NCBI GenBank assembly: GCA_030765045.1
Contig: CM060971.1
Span: forward strand, 121,377,830 to 121,441,829
DNA: 64,000 nt
Direction: 5' to 3'
Origin: Tenodera sinensis
Taxonomy: Eukaryota; Arthropoda; Insecta; Mantodea; Mantidae
Below the pieces are notes generated by a model that saw only the letters and a program-made list of their open reading frames with translations, was not told where the DNA came from and did no database searches. Positions within the stretch are counted from its first letter, which is position 1; each line of letters starts with the position of its first letter. The translations under genes were made by a program, and so were the position numbers. Positions 1 to 14,490 of this stretch are shown here, in pieces.

Positions 1-2396
1 TGGATGTGATCGTTTTGATGGATGTGATGGTTTGATTGTTGTGATGGATGTGATGGTTGTGATGGATGTGATGGTTGTAATTGTTGTGGTGGATGTGATT
101 TGTTGTGATGGTTAAGATGGTTGTGATGTATGTGATGGCTGTGACTGTTGTGATGGTTGTGATGGATGTGATGGTTGTGATGGATGTGATTTGTTGTGAT
201 GGTTAAGATGATTGTGATGGATTTGATGGTTGTGATGGATGTGATGGTTGTGATTGTAGTGATGGATGTGATGCTTGTGATGGTTGGGATGGTTGTGATC
301 GTTGTGATGGATGTGATGGTTATGATTGTTGTGATTGTTGTGATGGTTTTGATGGATGTGAAGGTTGTGATGGATGTGATGGTTGTGATGGATGTGATGG
401 TTGTGACGGATGTAATTGTTGTGGTGGATGTGATGGTTGTGATGGATGTGATGGTTGTGATGGATGTGATGGTTGTGATGGATGTGATGGTTGTGATGGA
501 TGTGATGGTTGTGATGGTTGTGATGGATGTGATGGATGTGCTGGTTGTGATGGTTGCGATGGTTGTGATGGCTGTGATGGATGTGATGGTTCTGATGGTT
601 CTGATGCATGTGATGGTTGTGATAGATGTGATGGTTGTGATGGCTGTGATGGTTGTGATGGATGTGATTGTTGTGATAGATGTGATTGTTGTGATGGATG
701 TGATGGTTGTGATTGTTGTGATTGTTGTGATGGCTGTGATGGATGTGATGGTTGTGATGGATGTGATAGTTGTGATGGCTGTGGTGGTTGTGATGGATGT
801 GATGGTTGTGATGGATGTGATGGTTTTGATGGATGTGATGGTTGTGATGTTTGTGATGGATGTGATGATTGTGATGGTTGTGATGGTTGTGATGGATGTG
901 ATTGTTGTGATGTATGTGATGATTGTGATTGTTGTGATGGTTATGATTCTTGTGATGGTTGTGATGGATGTGATGGTTGTGATGGTTGTGATGGATGTGA
1001 TGGTTGTGATGGTTGTAATGGTTGTGATTGTTGTCATTGTTGTGATGGTTGTAATGGTTGTGATGGATGTGATGATTGTGACGGATGTGATGGTTGTGAT
1101 TGTGTGATGGCTGTGATGGCTGTGATGGATGTGATGGTTGTGATGGATGTGATGGTTGTGATGGTTGTGATTTTTGTTATGGCTGTGATGGTTGCGATGA
1201 TTGTGATGGTTGTGATGGCTGTGATGGATGTGATGGTTGTGATTGTTGTGATTTTTGTGATGGATGAGATGGTTGTGATGGATGTGATGGTTGTGATTGA
1301 TGTGATGGTTGTGATTGTTGTGATGGTTGTGATGGTTGTGATAGATGTGATGGATGTGATGGATGTTATGGATGTGATGGTTGTGATGGTTGTGATGGTC
1401 GTGATGGATGTGATGGATGTGATTGTTTTGATGGTTGTGATGGTGGTGATTGTTGTGATTGTTGTGATGGTTGTGATGGCTGTGATGGATGTGATGGTTG
1501 TGATGGTTCTGAGGCAGGTGATGGTTGTGTTGGATGTGATGGTTGTGATGGCTGTGATGGTTGTGATTGTTGTGATGGATGTGATGGTCGTTATGGTGGT
1601 GATTATGGTCGTGATTGTTGTGATTGTTGTGATGGTTGTGATGGTTGTGATTGCTGTGATTGATGTGATTGTTTTGATGGTTATGACGGATGTGATGGAT
1701 GTGATTCTTGTGATGGATGTGATGGATGTGATTCTTGTGATGGATGTGATCGTTGTGATTGTTGTGATGGATGTGATGGTTGTGATGGTTGTGATTTATA
1801 TGATGGATGTGATCGTTGTGATGGTTGTGATGGATGTGATGGATGTGATGGTTGTGATTGTTGTGATGGATGTGATTGTTGTGATTGTTGTGATTGTTGT
1901 GATGGATGTGATGGATGTGATGGTTGTGATTGATGTAATGGATGTGATCGTTGTGATGGATGTGATGGTTTGATTGTTGTGATGGATGTGATGGTTGTGA
2001 TGGTTGTGATGGATGTGGTGGTTGTGATTGCTGTGATGGATGTGATTGTTGTGATGGTTGTGATTGTTGTGATTGTTGTGATGGATGTGATTGTTGTGAT
2101 GGAAGTGATGGATGTGATAGTTGTGATGGATGTGATGGATGTGATTTGTTGTGATGGTTTAGATGGTTGTGATGGATGTGATGGTTGTGATGGTTGTGAT
2201 GGATGTGATGGATGTGATGGTTGTGATGGATGTGATTTGTTGTGATGGTTAAGATGGTTGTGATGGATTTGATGGTTGTGATGGATGTGATGGTTGTGAT
2301 GGTTGTGATTGTAGTGATGGATGTGATTTTTGTGATGGTTGTGATTGTTGTGATTGTTGTGATGGATGTGATGGATGTGATGGTGATGATGGATGT
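1..2396 (+). repeat. L-type HOR unit U1 (shortened form, 5' edge outside window)
   Basis: The unit starts at the marker GATCGTTTTGATGG (position 8), which recurs at 2397, 11310, 14491 and 28856. Bases about 73-2180 match 2444-4580 in order and detail, with offsets of 2371, 2380 and 2399 bp that change in steps of 9. After GATTTGTTGTGATGG near 2142 the unit jumps to the segment with TTAAGATGG and GGATTTGATGG (2242-2396). The roughly 0.7-0.8 kb present between these points in the complete unit at 11310-14490 is missing. I infer U1 is an internally deleted copy of the 3.18 kb unit. Confidence 0.8.
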
Positions 2397-5300
2397 GATC
2401 GTTTTGATGGATGTGATGGTTTGATTGTTGTGATGGATGTGATGGTTGTAATTGTTGTGGTGGATGTGATTTGTTGTGATGGTTAAGATGGTTGTGATGT
2501 ATGTGATGGCTGTGACTGTTGTGATGGTTGTGATGGATGTGATGGTTGTGATGGATGTGATTTGTTGTGATGGTTAAGATGATTGTGATGGATTTGATGG
2601 TTGTGATTGTTGTGATGGATGTGATGGTTGTGATTGCAGTGATGGATGTGATGCTTGTGATGGTTGGGATGGTTGTGATCGTTGTGATGGATGTGATGGA
2701 TATGATTGTTGTGATTGTTGTGATGGTTTTGATGGATGTGAAGGTTGTGATGGATGTGATGGTTGTGATGGATGTGATGGTTGTGACGGATGTAATTGTT
2801 GTGGTGGATGTGATGGTTGTGATGGATGTGATGGTTGTGATGGATGTGATGGTTGTGAAGGATGTGATGGTTGTGATGGATGTGATGGTTGTGATGGTTG
2901 TGATGGATGTGATGGATGTGCTGGTTGTGATGGTTGCGATGGTTGTGATGGCTGTGATGGATGTGATGGTTGTGATGGTTCTGATGCATGTGATGGTTGT
3001 GATAGATGTGATGGTTGTGATGGCTGTGATGGTTGTGATGGATGTGATTGTTGTGATAGATGTGATTGTTGTGATGGATGTGATGGTTGTGATTGTTGTG
3101 ATTGTTGTGATGGCTGTGATGGATGTGATGGTTGTGATGGATGTGATAGTTGTGATGGCTGTGGTGGTTGTGATGGATGTGATGGTTGTGATGGATGTGA
3201 TGGTTTTGATGGATGTGATGGTTGTGATGTTTGTGATGGATGTGATGATTGTGATGGTTGTGATGGTTGTGATGGATGTGATTGTTGTGATGTATGTGAT
3301 GATTGTGATTGTTGTGATGGTTATGATTCTTGTGATGGTTGTGATGGATGTGATGGTTGTGATGGTTGTGATGGATGTGATGGTTGTGATGGTTGTAATG
3401 GTTGTGATTGTTGTCATTGTTGTGATGGTTGTAATGGTTGTGATGGATGTGATGATTGTGACGGATGTGATGGTTGTGATTGTGTGATGGCTGTGATGGC
3501 TGTGATGGATGTGATGGTTGTGATGGATGTGATGGTTGTGATGGTTGTGATTTTTGTTATGGCTGTGATGGTTGCGATGATTGTGATGGTTGTGATGGCT
3601 GTGATGGATGTGATGGTTGTGATTGTTGTGATTTTTGTGATGGATGAGATGGTTGTGATGGATGTGATGGTTGTGATTGATGTGATGGTTGTGATTGTTG
3701 TGATGGTTGTGATGGTTGTGATGGATGTGATGGATGTGATGGATGTTATGGATGTGATGGTTGTGATGGTTGTGATGGTCGTGATGGATGTGATGGATGT
3801 GATTGTTTTGATGGTTGTGATGGTGGTGATTGTTGTGATTGTTGTGATGGTTGTGATGGCTGTGATGGATGTGATGGTTGTGATGGTTCTGATGCAGGTG
3901 ATGGTTGTGTTGGATGTGATGGTTGTGATGGCTGTGATGGTTGTGATTGTTGTGATGGATGTGATGGTCGTTATGGTGGTGATTATGGTCGTGATTGTTG
4001 TGATTGTTGTGATGGTTGTGATGGTTGTGATTGCTGTGATTGTTGTGATTGTTTTGATGGTTATGACGGATGTGATGGATGTGATTCTTGTGATGGATGT
4101 GATGGATGTGATTCTTGTGATGGATGTGATCGTTGTGATTGTTGTGATGGATGTGATGGTTGTGATGGTTGTGATTTATATGATGGATGTGATCGTTGTG
4201 ATGGTTGTGATGGATGTGATGGATGTGATGGTTGTGATTGTTGTGATGGATGTGATTGTTGTGATTGTTGTGATTGTTGTGATGGATGTGATGGATGTGA
4301 TGGTTGTGATTGATGTAATGGATGTGATCGTTGTGATGGATGTGATGGTTTGATTGTTGTGATGGATGTGATGGTTGTGATGGTTGTGATGGATGTGGTG
4401 GTTGTGATTGCTGTGATGGATGTGATTGTTGTGATGGTTGTGATTGTTGTGATGGATGTGATGGCTGTGATGGTTGTGATGGATGTGATTGTTGTGATGG
4501 AAGTGATGGATGTGATAGTTGTGATGGATGTGATGGATGTGATTTGTTGTGATGGTTTAGATGGTTGTGATGGATGTGATGGTTGTAATTGTTGTGATGG
4601 ATGTGATGGTTGTGATGGTTGTGATTGTAGTGATGGATGTGATGGTTGTGATGGTTGGGATGGTTGCGATGGTTGTGATGGATATGATTGTTGTGATTGT
4701 TGTGATGGTTGTGATGGATGTGATGGTTGTGATGGATGTGATTGTTTTGATGGATGTGATGGTTGTGATGGATGTGATGGTTGTGATTAATGTAATAGTT
4801 GTGATAGTTGTGATGGATGTGAAGGATGTGATGGATGTGATGGTTGTGATTGATGTGATGGATGTGATGGTTGTGATGGATGTGATGGTTTTGATGGATG
4901 TGATGGATGTAATGGTCGTGATGGACGTGATGGAAGTGATGGTTTTGATGGATGTGATGGTTGTGATGTTTGTGATGGATGTGATGGATGTGATGGTTGT
5001 GATGGTTGTGATGGTTGTGATGCATGTGATGGATGTGATGGTCGTTATGGTTGTGATGGTCGTGATTGTTGTGATTGTTGTGATGGTTGTGATGGATGTG
5101 TTTGCTGTGATTGTTGTGATTGTTGTGATTGTTTTGATGGTTTTGACGGATGTGATGGATGTGATTCTTGTGATGGATGAGATGGATGTGATGGTTGTGA
5201 TTGTTGTGATGGATGTGATGGATGTGATGGTTGTGATGGATGTGATGGTTGTGATTGTTATGATGGATGTGATGGTTGTGATGGATTTGATGGTTGTGAT

Positions 5301-5400
5301 GGATGTGATGGTTGTGATGGTTGTGATGGTTGTGATTGTAGTGATGGATGTGATTTTTGTGATGGTTGTGATTGTTGTGATTGTTGTGATGGATGTGATG
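2397..5400 (+). repeat. L-type HOR unit U2
   Basis: The first 2.1 kb duplicates U1. The whole stretch also matches 11310 to about 14450: marker pairs at 2567/11507, 3484/12451, 4350/13335 and 4561/13555 give offsets of 8940 rising to 8994 bp in 9-bp steps. Unlike U1 it retains the segment around 4581-5250 with TTAATGTAATAG (near 4788) and GGTCGTTATGG. Its 3' end passes near 5270-5400 into a different variant order instead of reaching another GATCGTTTTGATGG marker, so the right boundary is approximate. Confidence 0.75.
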
Positions 5401-8400
5401 GTTGTGATGGATGTGATGGATGTGATGGTTGTGATGGTTGTGATGGGTGTGATGATTGTGATGGATGTGATGGATGTGATGGTTGTGATGGATGTGATAG
5501 ATGTGATGGTTGTGATGGTTGTGATGGCTGTGATGGTTGTGATGGTTCTGATGCATGTGATGGTTGTGATGGATGTGATGGTTGTGATGGTTGTGATGGA
5601 TGTGATGGATGTGATTGTTGTGATGGATGTGATGGTTGTGATGGTTGTGATTGTTGTGATTGTTGTGATGACTGTGATGGTTGTGATGGATGTGATGGTT
5701 GTGATGGATGTGATGGTTTTGATGGTTGTGATGGTTGTGATTGATGTGATGGATGTCATGGATGTGATTGTTGTGATGTATGTGATGATTGTGATTGTTG
5801 TGATGGTTATGATTCTTGTGCTGGTTGTGATTGTTGTGATGTATGTGATGATTGTGATCGTTGTGATGGTTATGATTCTTGTGATGGTTGTGATGGATGT
5901 GATGGTTGTGATTGTGTGATGGTTGTGATGGCTGTGATGGATGTGATAGTTGTGATGGTTGTGATGGCTGTGATGGTTGTAATTGTTGTGATGGCTGTGA
6001 TGGTTGCGATGATTGTGATGGATGTGATTGTTGTGATGGTTGTGATGGCTGTGATGGTTGTGATGGATGTGATGGTTGTGATGGTTGTGATTTTTGTGAT
6101 GGATGTGATGGATGTGATGGTTGTGATGGATGTGATGGTTCTGATGGATGTGATGGTTGTGATTGTTGTGATGGTGGTGATGGATGTGATGGATGTGATG
6201 GATGTCATGGATGTGATGGATGTGATTGATGTGATTGTTGTGATGGTTGTGATCGTGGTGATTGTTGTGATTGTTGTGATGGTTGTGATGGTTGGGATGG
6301 ATGTGATGGATGTGATTGTTGTGATGGATGTGATGGTCGTTATGGTTGAGATGGTCGTGATTGTTGTGATGGTTGTGATGGATGTGATTGCTGTGATTGT
6401 TGTGATTGTTGTGATTGTTTTGATGGTTTTGACGGATGTGATTCTGGGATGGATGTGATGGTTGTGATTGTTGTGATGGATGTGATTGTTGTGATGGATG
6501 TGATGGTTGTGATTGTTATGATGGATGTGATGGTTGCTTTGGTTGTGATGGATGTGATGGTTGTGATGGATGTGATGGATGTGATCGTTGTGATGGATGT
6601 GATGGTTTGATTGTTGTGATGGATGTGATGGTTGTGATTGTTGTGATGTATGTGATGGATGTGATGAATGTGATTTGTTGTGATGGTTGTGATGGTTGTG
6701 ATTGTTGTGATTTTTGTGATGGATGTGGTTGTTGTGATGGATGTGATGGATGTGATTGTTGTGATGGTAGTGATTGTTGTGATTGTTGTGATTTTTGTGA
6801 TGGATGTGGTTGTTGTGATGGATGTGATGGATGTGATAGTTGTGATGGATGTGATGGATGTGATGGATGTGATGGATGTGATTTGTTGTGATGGTTGTGA
6901 TGGATGTGATGGTTGTGGTTGTTGTGATGGATGTGATGGTTATGATGGTTGTGATTGTAGTGATGGATGTGATGGTTGTGATGGTTGGGATGGTTGTGAT
7001 CGTTGTGATGGATGTGATGAATATGATTGTTGTGATTGTTGTGATGGTTGTGATGGTTGTGATGGTTGTGATGGATGTGATGGTTGTGATGGATGTGATG
7101 GTTGTGATGGATGTGATGGTTGTGATGGTTGTGATGGATGTGATAGTTGTGATGGATGTGATGGATGTGAAGGATGTGATGGATGTGATGGTTGTGATTG
7201 ATGTGATGGATGCGATGGTTGTGATGGATGTGATTGTTTTGATGGATGTGATGGATGTAATGGTCGTGATGGATGTGATGGAAGTGATGGTTTCATGGAT
7301 GTGATGTTTGTGATGTTTGTGATGGATGTGATGGATGTGATGGTTGTGATGGTTGTGATGGATGTGATGGTCGTTATGGTTGTGATGGTCGTGATTGTTG
7401 TGATGGTTGTGATGGGTGTGATTGCTGTGATTGTTGTGATTGTTTTGATGGTTTTGACGGATGTGATGGATGTGATTCTTGTGATGGATGTGATGGTTGT
7501 GATTGTTGTGATGGATGAGATGGATGTGATGGTTGTGATGGATGTGATGGTTGTGATTGTGATGATGGATGTGATGGTTGTGATGGACGTGATGGATGTG
7601 ATTGTTGTGATTGTTGTGATGGATGTGATTGTTGTGATGGTTGTGATTGATGTGATGGATGTGACGGTTTTGTTGGATGTGATGGATGTGATCGTTGTGA
7701 TGGATGTAATGGTTTGATTGTTGTGATGGATGTGATGGTTGTGATGGATGTGATGGTTGTGATTGTTCTGATGGATGTGATTGTTGTGCTGCTTGTGATT
7801 GTTGTGATGGATGTGATGGTTGTGATTGTTGTGATTGTTGTGATGGATGTGATTGTTGGGATGGTTGTGATGGATGTGATGGATGTGATAGTTGTGATGG
7901 ATGTGATGGTTGTGATGGATGTGATGGTTGTGATGGTTGGGATGGTTGTGATCGTTGTGATGGATGTGATGGATATGATTGTTGTGATTGTTGTGATGGA
8001 TGTGATGGTTGTGAAGGATGTGATGGTTGTGATGGATCTGATGGTTGTGATGGATGTGGTGGTTGTGATAGTTGTGATGGATGTGACGGATGTGAAGGGT
8101 GTGATGGATGTGATGGTTGTGATGGATGTGATGGATGTGATGGTTGTGATAGATGTGATGGTTTTGATGGATGTGATGGATGTGATGGTCGTGATGGATG
8201 TGATGGAAGTGATGGTTTTGATGGATGTGATGGTTGTGATGTTTGTGATTGATGTGATGGATGTGATGGTTGTGATGGATGTGATGGTTTTGATGGATGT
8301 GATGGTTGTGGTGGATGTGATGGTTGTGATTGTTGTGATGGTTGTGATTGTTTTGATTGTTGTGATGGCTGTGATGGTTGTGATGGATGTGATGGTTTTG

Positions 8401-8560
8401 ATGATTGTGATGGTTGTGATTGTTGTGATGGTTGTGATGGATGTGATTGTTGTGATGGTTGTGATGGTTGTGATCGTTGTGATGGATGTGATGGATATGA
8501 CTCTTATGATTGTTGTGATGGTTGTGATGGATGTGATGGTTTTGATGGTTGTCATGGTTG
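5401..8560 (+). repeat. Heterogeneous L-type stretch with partial units
   Basis: Known L markers occur here in shortened or rearranged order: GGTCGTTATGG near 6331 and 7371, GGTTTGATTG near 6604 and 7711, and the AGTGATGGTTTTGATGG block near 8212. A 63-bp doublet of the TATGATTCTTG block sits at 5808 and 5871, and an 81-bp local duplication of GATTTTTGTGATGG at 6709 and 6790. From about 7714 the order resembles the start of the 23-25 kb unit. No unit boundary can be drawn with confidence and no gene is visible. Confidence 0.65.
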
Positions 8561-11309
8561 TGATGGATGTGATGTTTGTGATGGATGTGATGGTTGTGAT
8601 GGATGTGATGGATGTGATTTGTTGTGATGGTTGTGATGGCTTTGATGGATGTGATGGTTGTGATTGTTGTGATGGATGTGATGGTTGTGATGGTTGTGAT
8701 TGTAGTGATGGATGTGATGGTTGTGATGGTTGGGATGGTTGTGATCGTTGTGATGGATGTGATGGTTGCGATGGTTGTGATGGCTGTGATGGATGTGATG
8801 GTTGTGATGGTTCTGATGCATGTGATGGTTGTGATAGATGTGATGGTTGTGATGGCTGTGATGGTTGTGATGGATGTGATTGTTGTGATGGATGTGATTG
8901 TTGTGATGGATGTGATGGTTGTGATTGTTGTGATTGTTGTGATGGCTGTGATGGATGTGATGGTTTTGATGGATGTGATAGTTGTGATGGCTGTGGTGGT
9001 TGTGATGGATGTGATGGTTGTGATGGATGTGATGGTTTTGATGGATGTGATGGTTGTGATGTTTGTGATGGATGTGATGATTGTGATGGTTGTGATGGTT
9101 GTGATGGATGTGATTGTTGTGATGTATGTGATGATTGTGATTGTTGTGATGGTTATGATTCTTGTGATGGTTGTGATGGTTGTGATGGTTGTGATGGATG
9201 TGATGGTTGTGATGGTTGTAATGGTTGTGATTGTTGTCATTGTTGTGATGGTTGTAATGGTTGTGATGGATGTGATGATTGTGACGGATGTGATGGTTGT
9301 GATTGTGTGATCGCTGTGATGGCTGTGATGGATGTGATGGTTGTGATGGATGTGATGGTTGTGATGGTTGTGATTTTTGTTATGGCTGTGATGGTTGCGA
9401 TGATTGTGATGGATGTGATGGTTGTGATTGTTGTGATGGTTGTGATGGCTGTGATGGATGTGATGGTTGTGATGGTTTTGATTTTTGTGGTGGATGTGAT
9501 GGTTGTGATGGATGTGATGGTTGTGATTGATGTGATGGTTGTGATTGTTGTGATGGTTGTGATGGTTGTGATGGATGTGATGGATGTGATGGATGTTATG
9601 GATGTGATGGTTGTGATGGTTGTGATGGTCGTGATGGATGTGATGGATGTGATTGTTTTGATGGTTGTGATGGTGGTGATTGTTGTGATTGTTGTGATGG
9701 CTGTGATGGATGTGATGGTTGTGATGGTTCTGATGCAGGTGATGGTTGTGTTGGATGTGATGGTTGTGATGGCTGTGATGGTTGTGATTGTTGTGATGAT
9801 GTGATGGTCGTTATGGTGGTGATTATGGTCGTGATTGTTGTGATTGTTGTGATGGTTGTGATGGTTGTGATTGTTGTGATTGTTTTGATGGTTATGACGG
9901 ATGTGATGGATGTGATTCTTGTGATGGATGTGATGGATGTGATTCTTGTGATGGATGTGATGGATGTGATCGTTGTGATTGTTGTGATGGATGTGATGGT
10001 TGTGATGGTTGTGATTTATATGATGGATGTGATCGTTGTGATGGTTGTGATGGATGTGATGGATGTGATGGTTGTGATTGTTGTGATGGATGTGATTGTT
10101 GTGATTGTTGTGATTGTTGTGATGGATGTGATGGATGTGATGGTTGTGATTGATGTAATGGATGTGATCGTTGTGATGGATGTGATGGTTTGATTGTTGT
10201 GATGGATGTGATGGTTGTGATGGTTGTGATGGATGTGGTGGTTGTGATTGCTGTGATGGATGTGATTGTTGTGATGGTTGTGATTGTTGTGATTGTTGTG
10301 ATGGATGTGATGGCTGTGATGGTTGTGATGGATGTGATTGTTGTGATGGAAGTGATGGATGTGATAGTTGTGATGGATGTGATGGATGTGATTTGTTGTG
10401 ATGGTTTAGATGGTTGTGATGGATGTGATGGTTGTAATTGTTGTGATGGATGTGATGGTTGTGATGGTTGTGATTGTAGTGATGGATGTGATGGTTGTGA
10501 TGGTTGGGATGGTTGCGATGGTTGTGATGGATATGATCGTTGTGATTGTTGTGATGGTTGTGATGGATGTGATGGTTGTGATGGATGTGATTGTTGTGAT
10601 GGATGTGATGGATGTGATGGTTGTGATTAATGTAATAGTTGTGATAGTTGTGATGGATGTGAAGGATGTGATGGATGTGATGGTTGTGATTGATGTGATG
10701 GATGTGATGGTTGTGATGGATGTGATGGTTTTGATGGATGTGATGGATGTAATGGTCGTGATGGACGTGATGGAAGTGATGGTTTTGATGGATGTGATGG
10801 TTGTGATGTTTGTGATGGATGTGATGGATGTGATGGTTGTGATGGTTGTGATGCATGTGATGGATGTGATGGTCGTTATGGTTGTGATGGTCGTGATTGT
10901 TGTGATTGTTGTGATGGTTGTGATGGATGTGTTTGCTGTGATTGTTGTGATTGTTGTGATTGTTTTGATGGTTTTGACGGATGTGATGGATGTGATTCTT
11001 GTGATGGATGAGATGGATGTGATGGTTGTGATTGTTGTGATGGATCTGATGGATGTGATGGTTGTGATGGATGTGATGGTTGTGATTGTTATGATGGATG
11101 TGATGGTTGTGATGGTTGTGATGGATGTGATGGTTGTGATGGATGTGATTTGTTGTGATGGTTAAGATGGTTGTGATGGATTTGATGGTTGTGATGGATG
11201 TGATGGTTGTGATGGTTGTGATTGTAGTGATGGATGTGATTTTTGTGATGGTTGTGATTGTTGTGATTGTTGTGATGGATGTGATGGATGTGATGGTGTT
11301 GATGGATGT
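8561..11309 (+). repeat. L-type HOR unit U4, 5'-truncated
   Basis: This segment is a close copy of about 11720-14490. Marker pairs 9303/12447, 10190/13335 and 10410/13555 are offset by 3144-3145 bp, and 11155/14336 by 3181 bp. It begins abruptly in the middle of the unit plan, without the GATCGTTTTGATGG start marker. It ends where the next such marker begins at 11310. One monomer near 9798 has lost a single G compared with the copies at 1574 and 3953, giving an 8-bp unit. Confidence 0.75.
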
Positions 11310-14300
11310 GATCGTTTTGATGGATGTGATGGTTTGATTGTTGTGATGGATGTGATGGTTGTGATAGTTGTGATGGATGTGATGGTTGTAATTGTTGTGG
11401 TGGATGTGATTTGTTGTGATGGTTAAGATGGTTGTGATGTATGTGATGGCTGTGACTGTTGTGATGGTTGTGATGGATGTGATGGTTGTGATGGATGTGA
11501 TTTGTTGTGATGGTTAAGATGATTGTGATGGATTTGATGGTTGTGATTGTTGTGATGGATGTGATGGTTGTGATTGTAGTGATGGATGTGATGCTTGTGA
11601 TGGTTGGGATGGTTGTGATCGTTGTGATGGATGTGATGGATATGATTGTTGTGATTGTTGTGATGGTTTTGATGGATGTGAAGGTTGTGATGGATGTGAT
11701 GGTTGTGATGGATGTGATGGTTGTGACGGATGTAATTGTTGTGGTGGATGTGATGGTTGTGATGGATGTGATGGTTGTGATGGATGTGATGGTTGTGATG
11801 GATGTGATGGTTGTGATGGATGTGATGGTTGTGATGGTTGTGATGGATGTGATGGATGTGCTGGCTGTGATGGTTGTGATGGATGTGATGGTTGCGATGG
11901 TTGTGATGGCTGTGATGGATGTGATGGTTGTGATGGTTCTGATGCATGTGATGGTTGTGATAGATGTGATGGCTGTGATGGTTGTGATGGATGTGATTGT
12001 TGTGATGGATGTGATGGTTGTGATTGTTGTGATTGTTGTGATGGCTGTGATGGATGTGATGGTTGTGATAGATGTGATGGCTGTGATGGTTGTGATGGAT
12101 GTGATTGTTGTGATGGATGTGATGGTTGTGATTGTTGTGATTGTTGTGATGGCTGTGATGGATGTGATGGTTGTGATGGATGTGATGGTTGTGATGTTTG
12201 TGATGGATGTGATGATTGTGATGGTTGTGATGGTTGTGATGGATGTGATTGTTGTGATGTATGTGATGATTGTGATTGTTGTGATGGTTATGATTCTTGT
12301 GATGGTTGTGATGGATGTGATGGTTGTGATGGTTGTGATGGATGTGATGGTTGTGATGGTTGTAATGGTTGTGATTGTTGTCATTGTTGTGATGGTTGTA
12401 ATGGTTGTGATGGATGTGATGATTGTGACGGATGTGATGGTTGTGATTGTGTGATGGCTGTGATGGCTGTGATGGATGTGATGGTTGTGATGGATGTGAT
12501 GGTTGTGATGGTTGTGATTTTTGTTATGGCTGTGATGGTTGCGATGATTGTGATGGATGTGATGGTTGTGATTGTTGTGATGGTTGTGATGGCTGTGATG
12601 GATGTGATGGTTGTGATGGTTGTGATTTTTGTGATGGATGAGATGGTTGTGATGGATGTGATGGTTGTGATTGTTGTGATGGTTGTGATGGTTGTGATGG
12701 ATGTGATGGTTGTGATGGATGTGATGGATGTGATGGATGTTATGGATGTGATGGTTGTGATGGTTGTGATGGTCGTGATGGATGTGATGGATGTGATTGT
12801 TTTGATGGTTGTGATGGTGGTGATTGTTGTGATTGTTGTGATGGTTGTGATGGCTGTGATGGATGTGATGGTTGTGATGGTTCTGATGCAGGTGATGGTT
12901 GTGTTGGATGTGATGGTTGTGATGGCTGTGATGGTTGTGATTGTTGTGATGGATGTGATGGTCGTTATGGTGGTGATTATGGTCGTGATTGTTGTGATTG
13001 TTGTGATGGTTGTGATGGTTGTGATTGCTGTGATTGTTGTGATTGTTTTGATGGTTATGACGGATGTGATGGATGTGATTCTTGTGATGGATGTGATGGA
13101 TGTGATTCTTGTGATGGATGTGATCGTTGTGATTGTTGTGATGGATGTGATGGTTGTGATGGTTGTGATTTATATGATGGATGTGATCGTTGTGATGGTT
13201 GTGATGGATGTGATGGATGTGATGGTTGTGATTGTTGTGATGGATGTGATTGTTGTGATTGTTGTGATGGATGTGATGGATGTGATGGTTGTGATTGATG
13301 TAATGGATGTGATCGTTGTGATGGATGTGATGGTTTGATTGTTGTGATGGATGTGATGGTTGTGATGGTTGTGATGGATGTGGTGGTTGTGATTGCTGTG
13401 ATGGATGTGATTGTTGTGATGGTTGTGATTGTTGTGATTGTTGTGATGGATGTGATGGCTGTGATGGTTGTGATGGATGTGATTGTTGTGATGGAAGTGA
13501 TGGATGTGATAGTTGTGATGGATGTGATGGATGTGATTTGTTGTGATGGTTTAGATGGTTGTGATGGATGTGATGGTTGTAATTGTTGTGATGGATGTGA
13601 TGGTTGTGATGGTTGTGATTGTAGTGATGGATGTGATGGTTGTGATGGTTGGGATGGTTGCGATGGTTGTGATGGATATGATTGTTGTGATTGTTGTGAT
13701 GGTTGTGATGGTTGTGATGGATGTGATGGTTGTGATGGATGTGATTGTTGTGATGGATGTGATGGTTGTGATGGATGTGATGGTTGTGATTAATGTAATA
13801 GTTGTGATAGTTGTGATGGATGTGAAGGATGTGATGGATGTGATGGTTGTGATTGATGTGATGGATGTGATGGTTGTGATGGATGTGATGGTTTTGATGG
13901 ATGTGATGGATGTAATGGTCGTGATGGACGTGATGGAAGTGATGGTTTTGATGGATGTGATGGTTGTGATGTTTGTGATGGATGTGATGGATGTGATGGT
14001 TGTGATGGTTGTGATGGTTGTGATGCATGTGATGGATGTGATGGTCGTTATGGTTGTGATGGTCGTGATTGTTGTGATTGTTGTGATGGTTGTGATGGAT
14101 GTGTTTGCTGTGATTGTTGTGATTGTTGTGATTGTTTTGATGGTTTTGACGGATGTGATGGATGTGATTCTTGTGATGGATGAGATGGATGTGATGGTTG
14201 TGATTGTTGTGATGGATGTGATGGATGTGATGGTTGTGATGGATGTGATGGTTGTCATTGTTATGTTGGATGTGATGGTTGTGATGGTTGTGATGGATGT

Positions 14301-14490
14301 GATGGATGTGATGGTTGTGATGGATGTGATTTGTTGTGATGGTTAAGATGGTTGTGATGGATTTGATGGTTGTGATGGATGTGATGGTTGTGATGGTTGT
14401 GATTGTAGTGATGGATGTGATTTTTGTGATGGTTGTGATTGTTGTGATTGTTGTGATGGATGTGATGGATGTGATGGTGTTGATGGATGT
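11310..14490 (+). repeat. L-type HOR unit U5, complete 3,181-bp unit
   Basis: It is bounded on both sides by GATCGTTTTGATGG (11310 and 14491) and contains every L marker in order, so it is the best reference unit of the domain. It carries a private 108-bp (12-monomer) tandem duplication visible as GATAGATGTGATGGC at 11959 and 12067. GATTTATATG is at 13167 and TTAATGTAATAG near 13790. Confidence 0.8.

Noticed and set aside
112..609. His-rich (HHN/HHI) or Cys-Asp-Gly repeat peptides resembling metal-binding or structural proteins
   Set aside because: The same peptides occur in every copy of the satellite and in alternative frames of the same DNA; composition follows from the nucleotide unit, not from selection on protein.
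1793..1802. TATATG as a promoter TATA box
   Set aside because: It recurs once per L-type HOR unit with no downstream gene, so position and recurrence are explained by copying of the unit.
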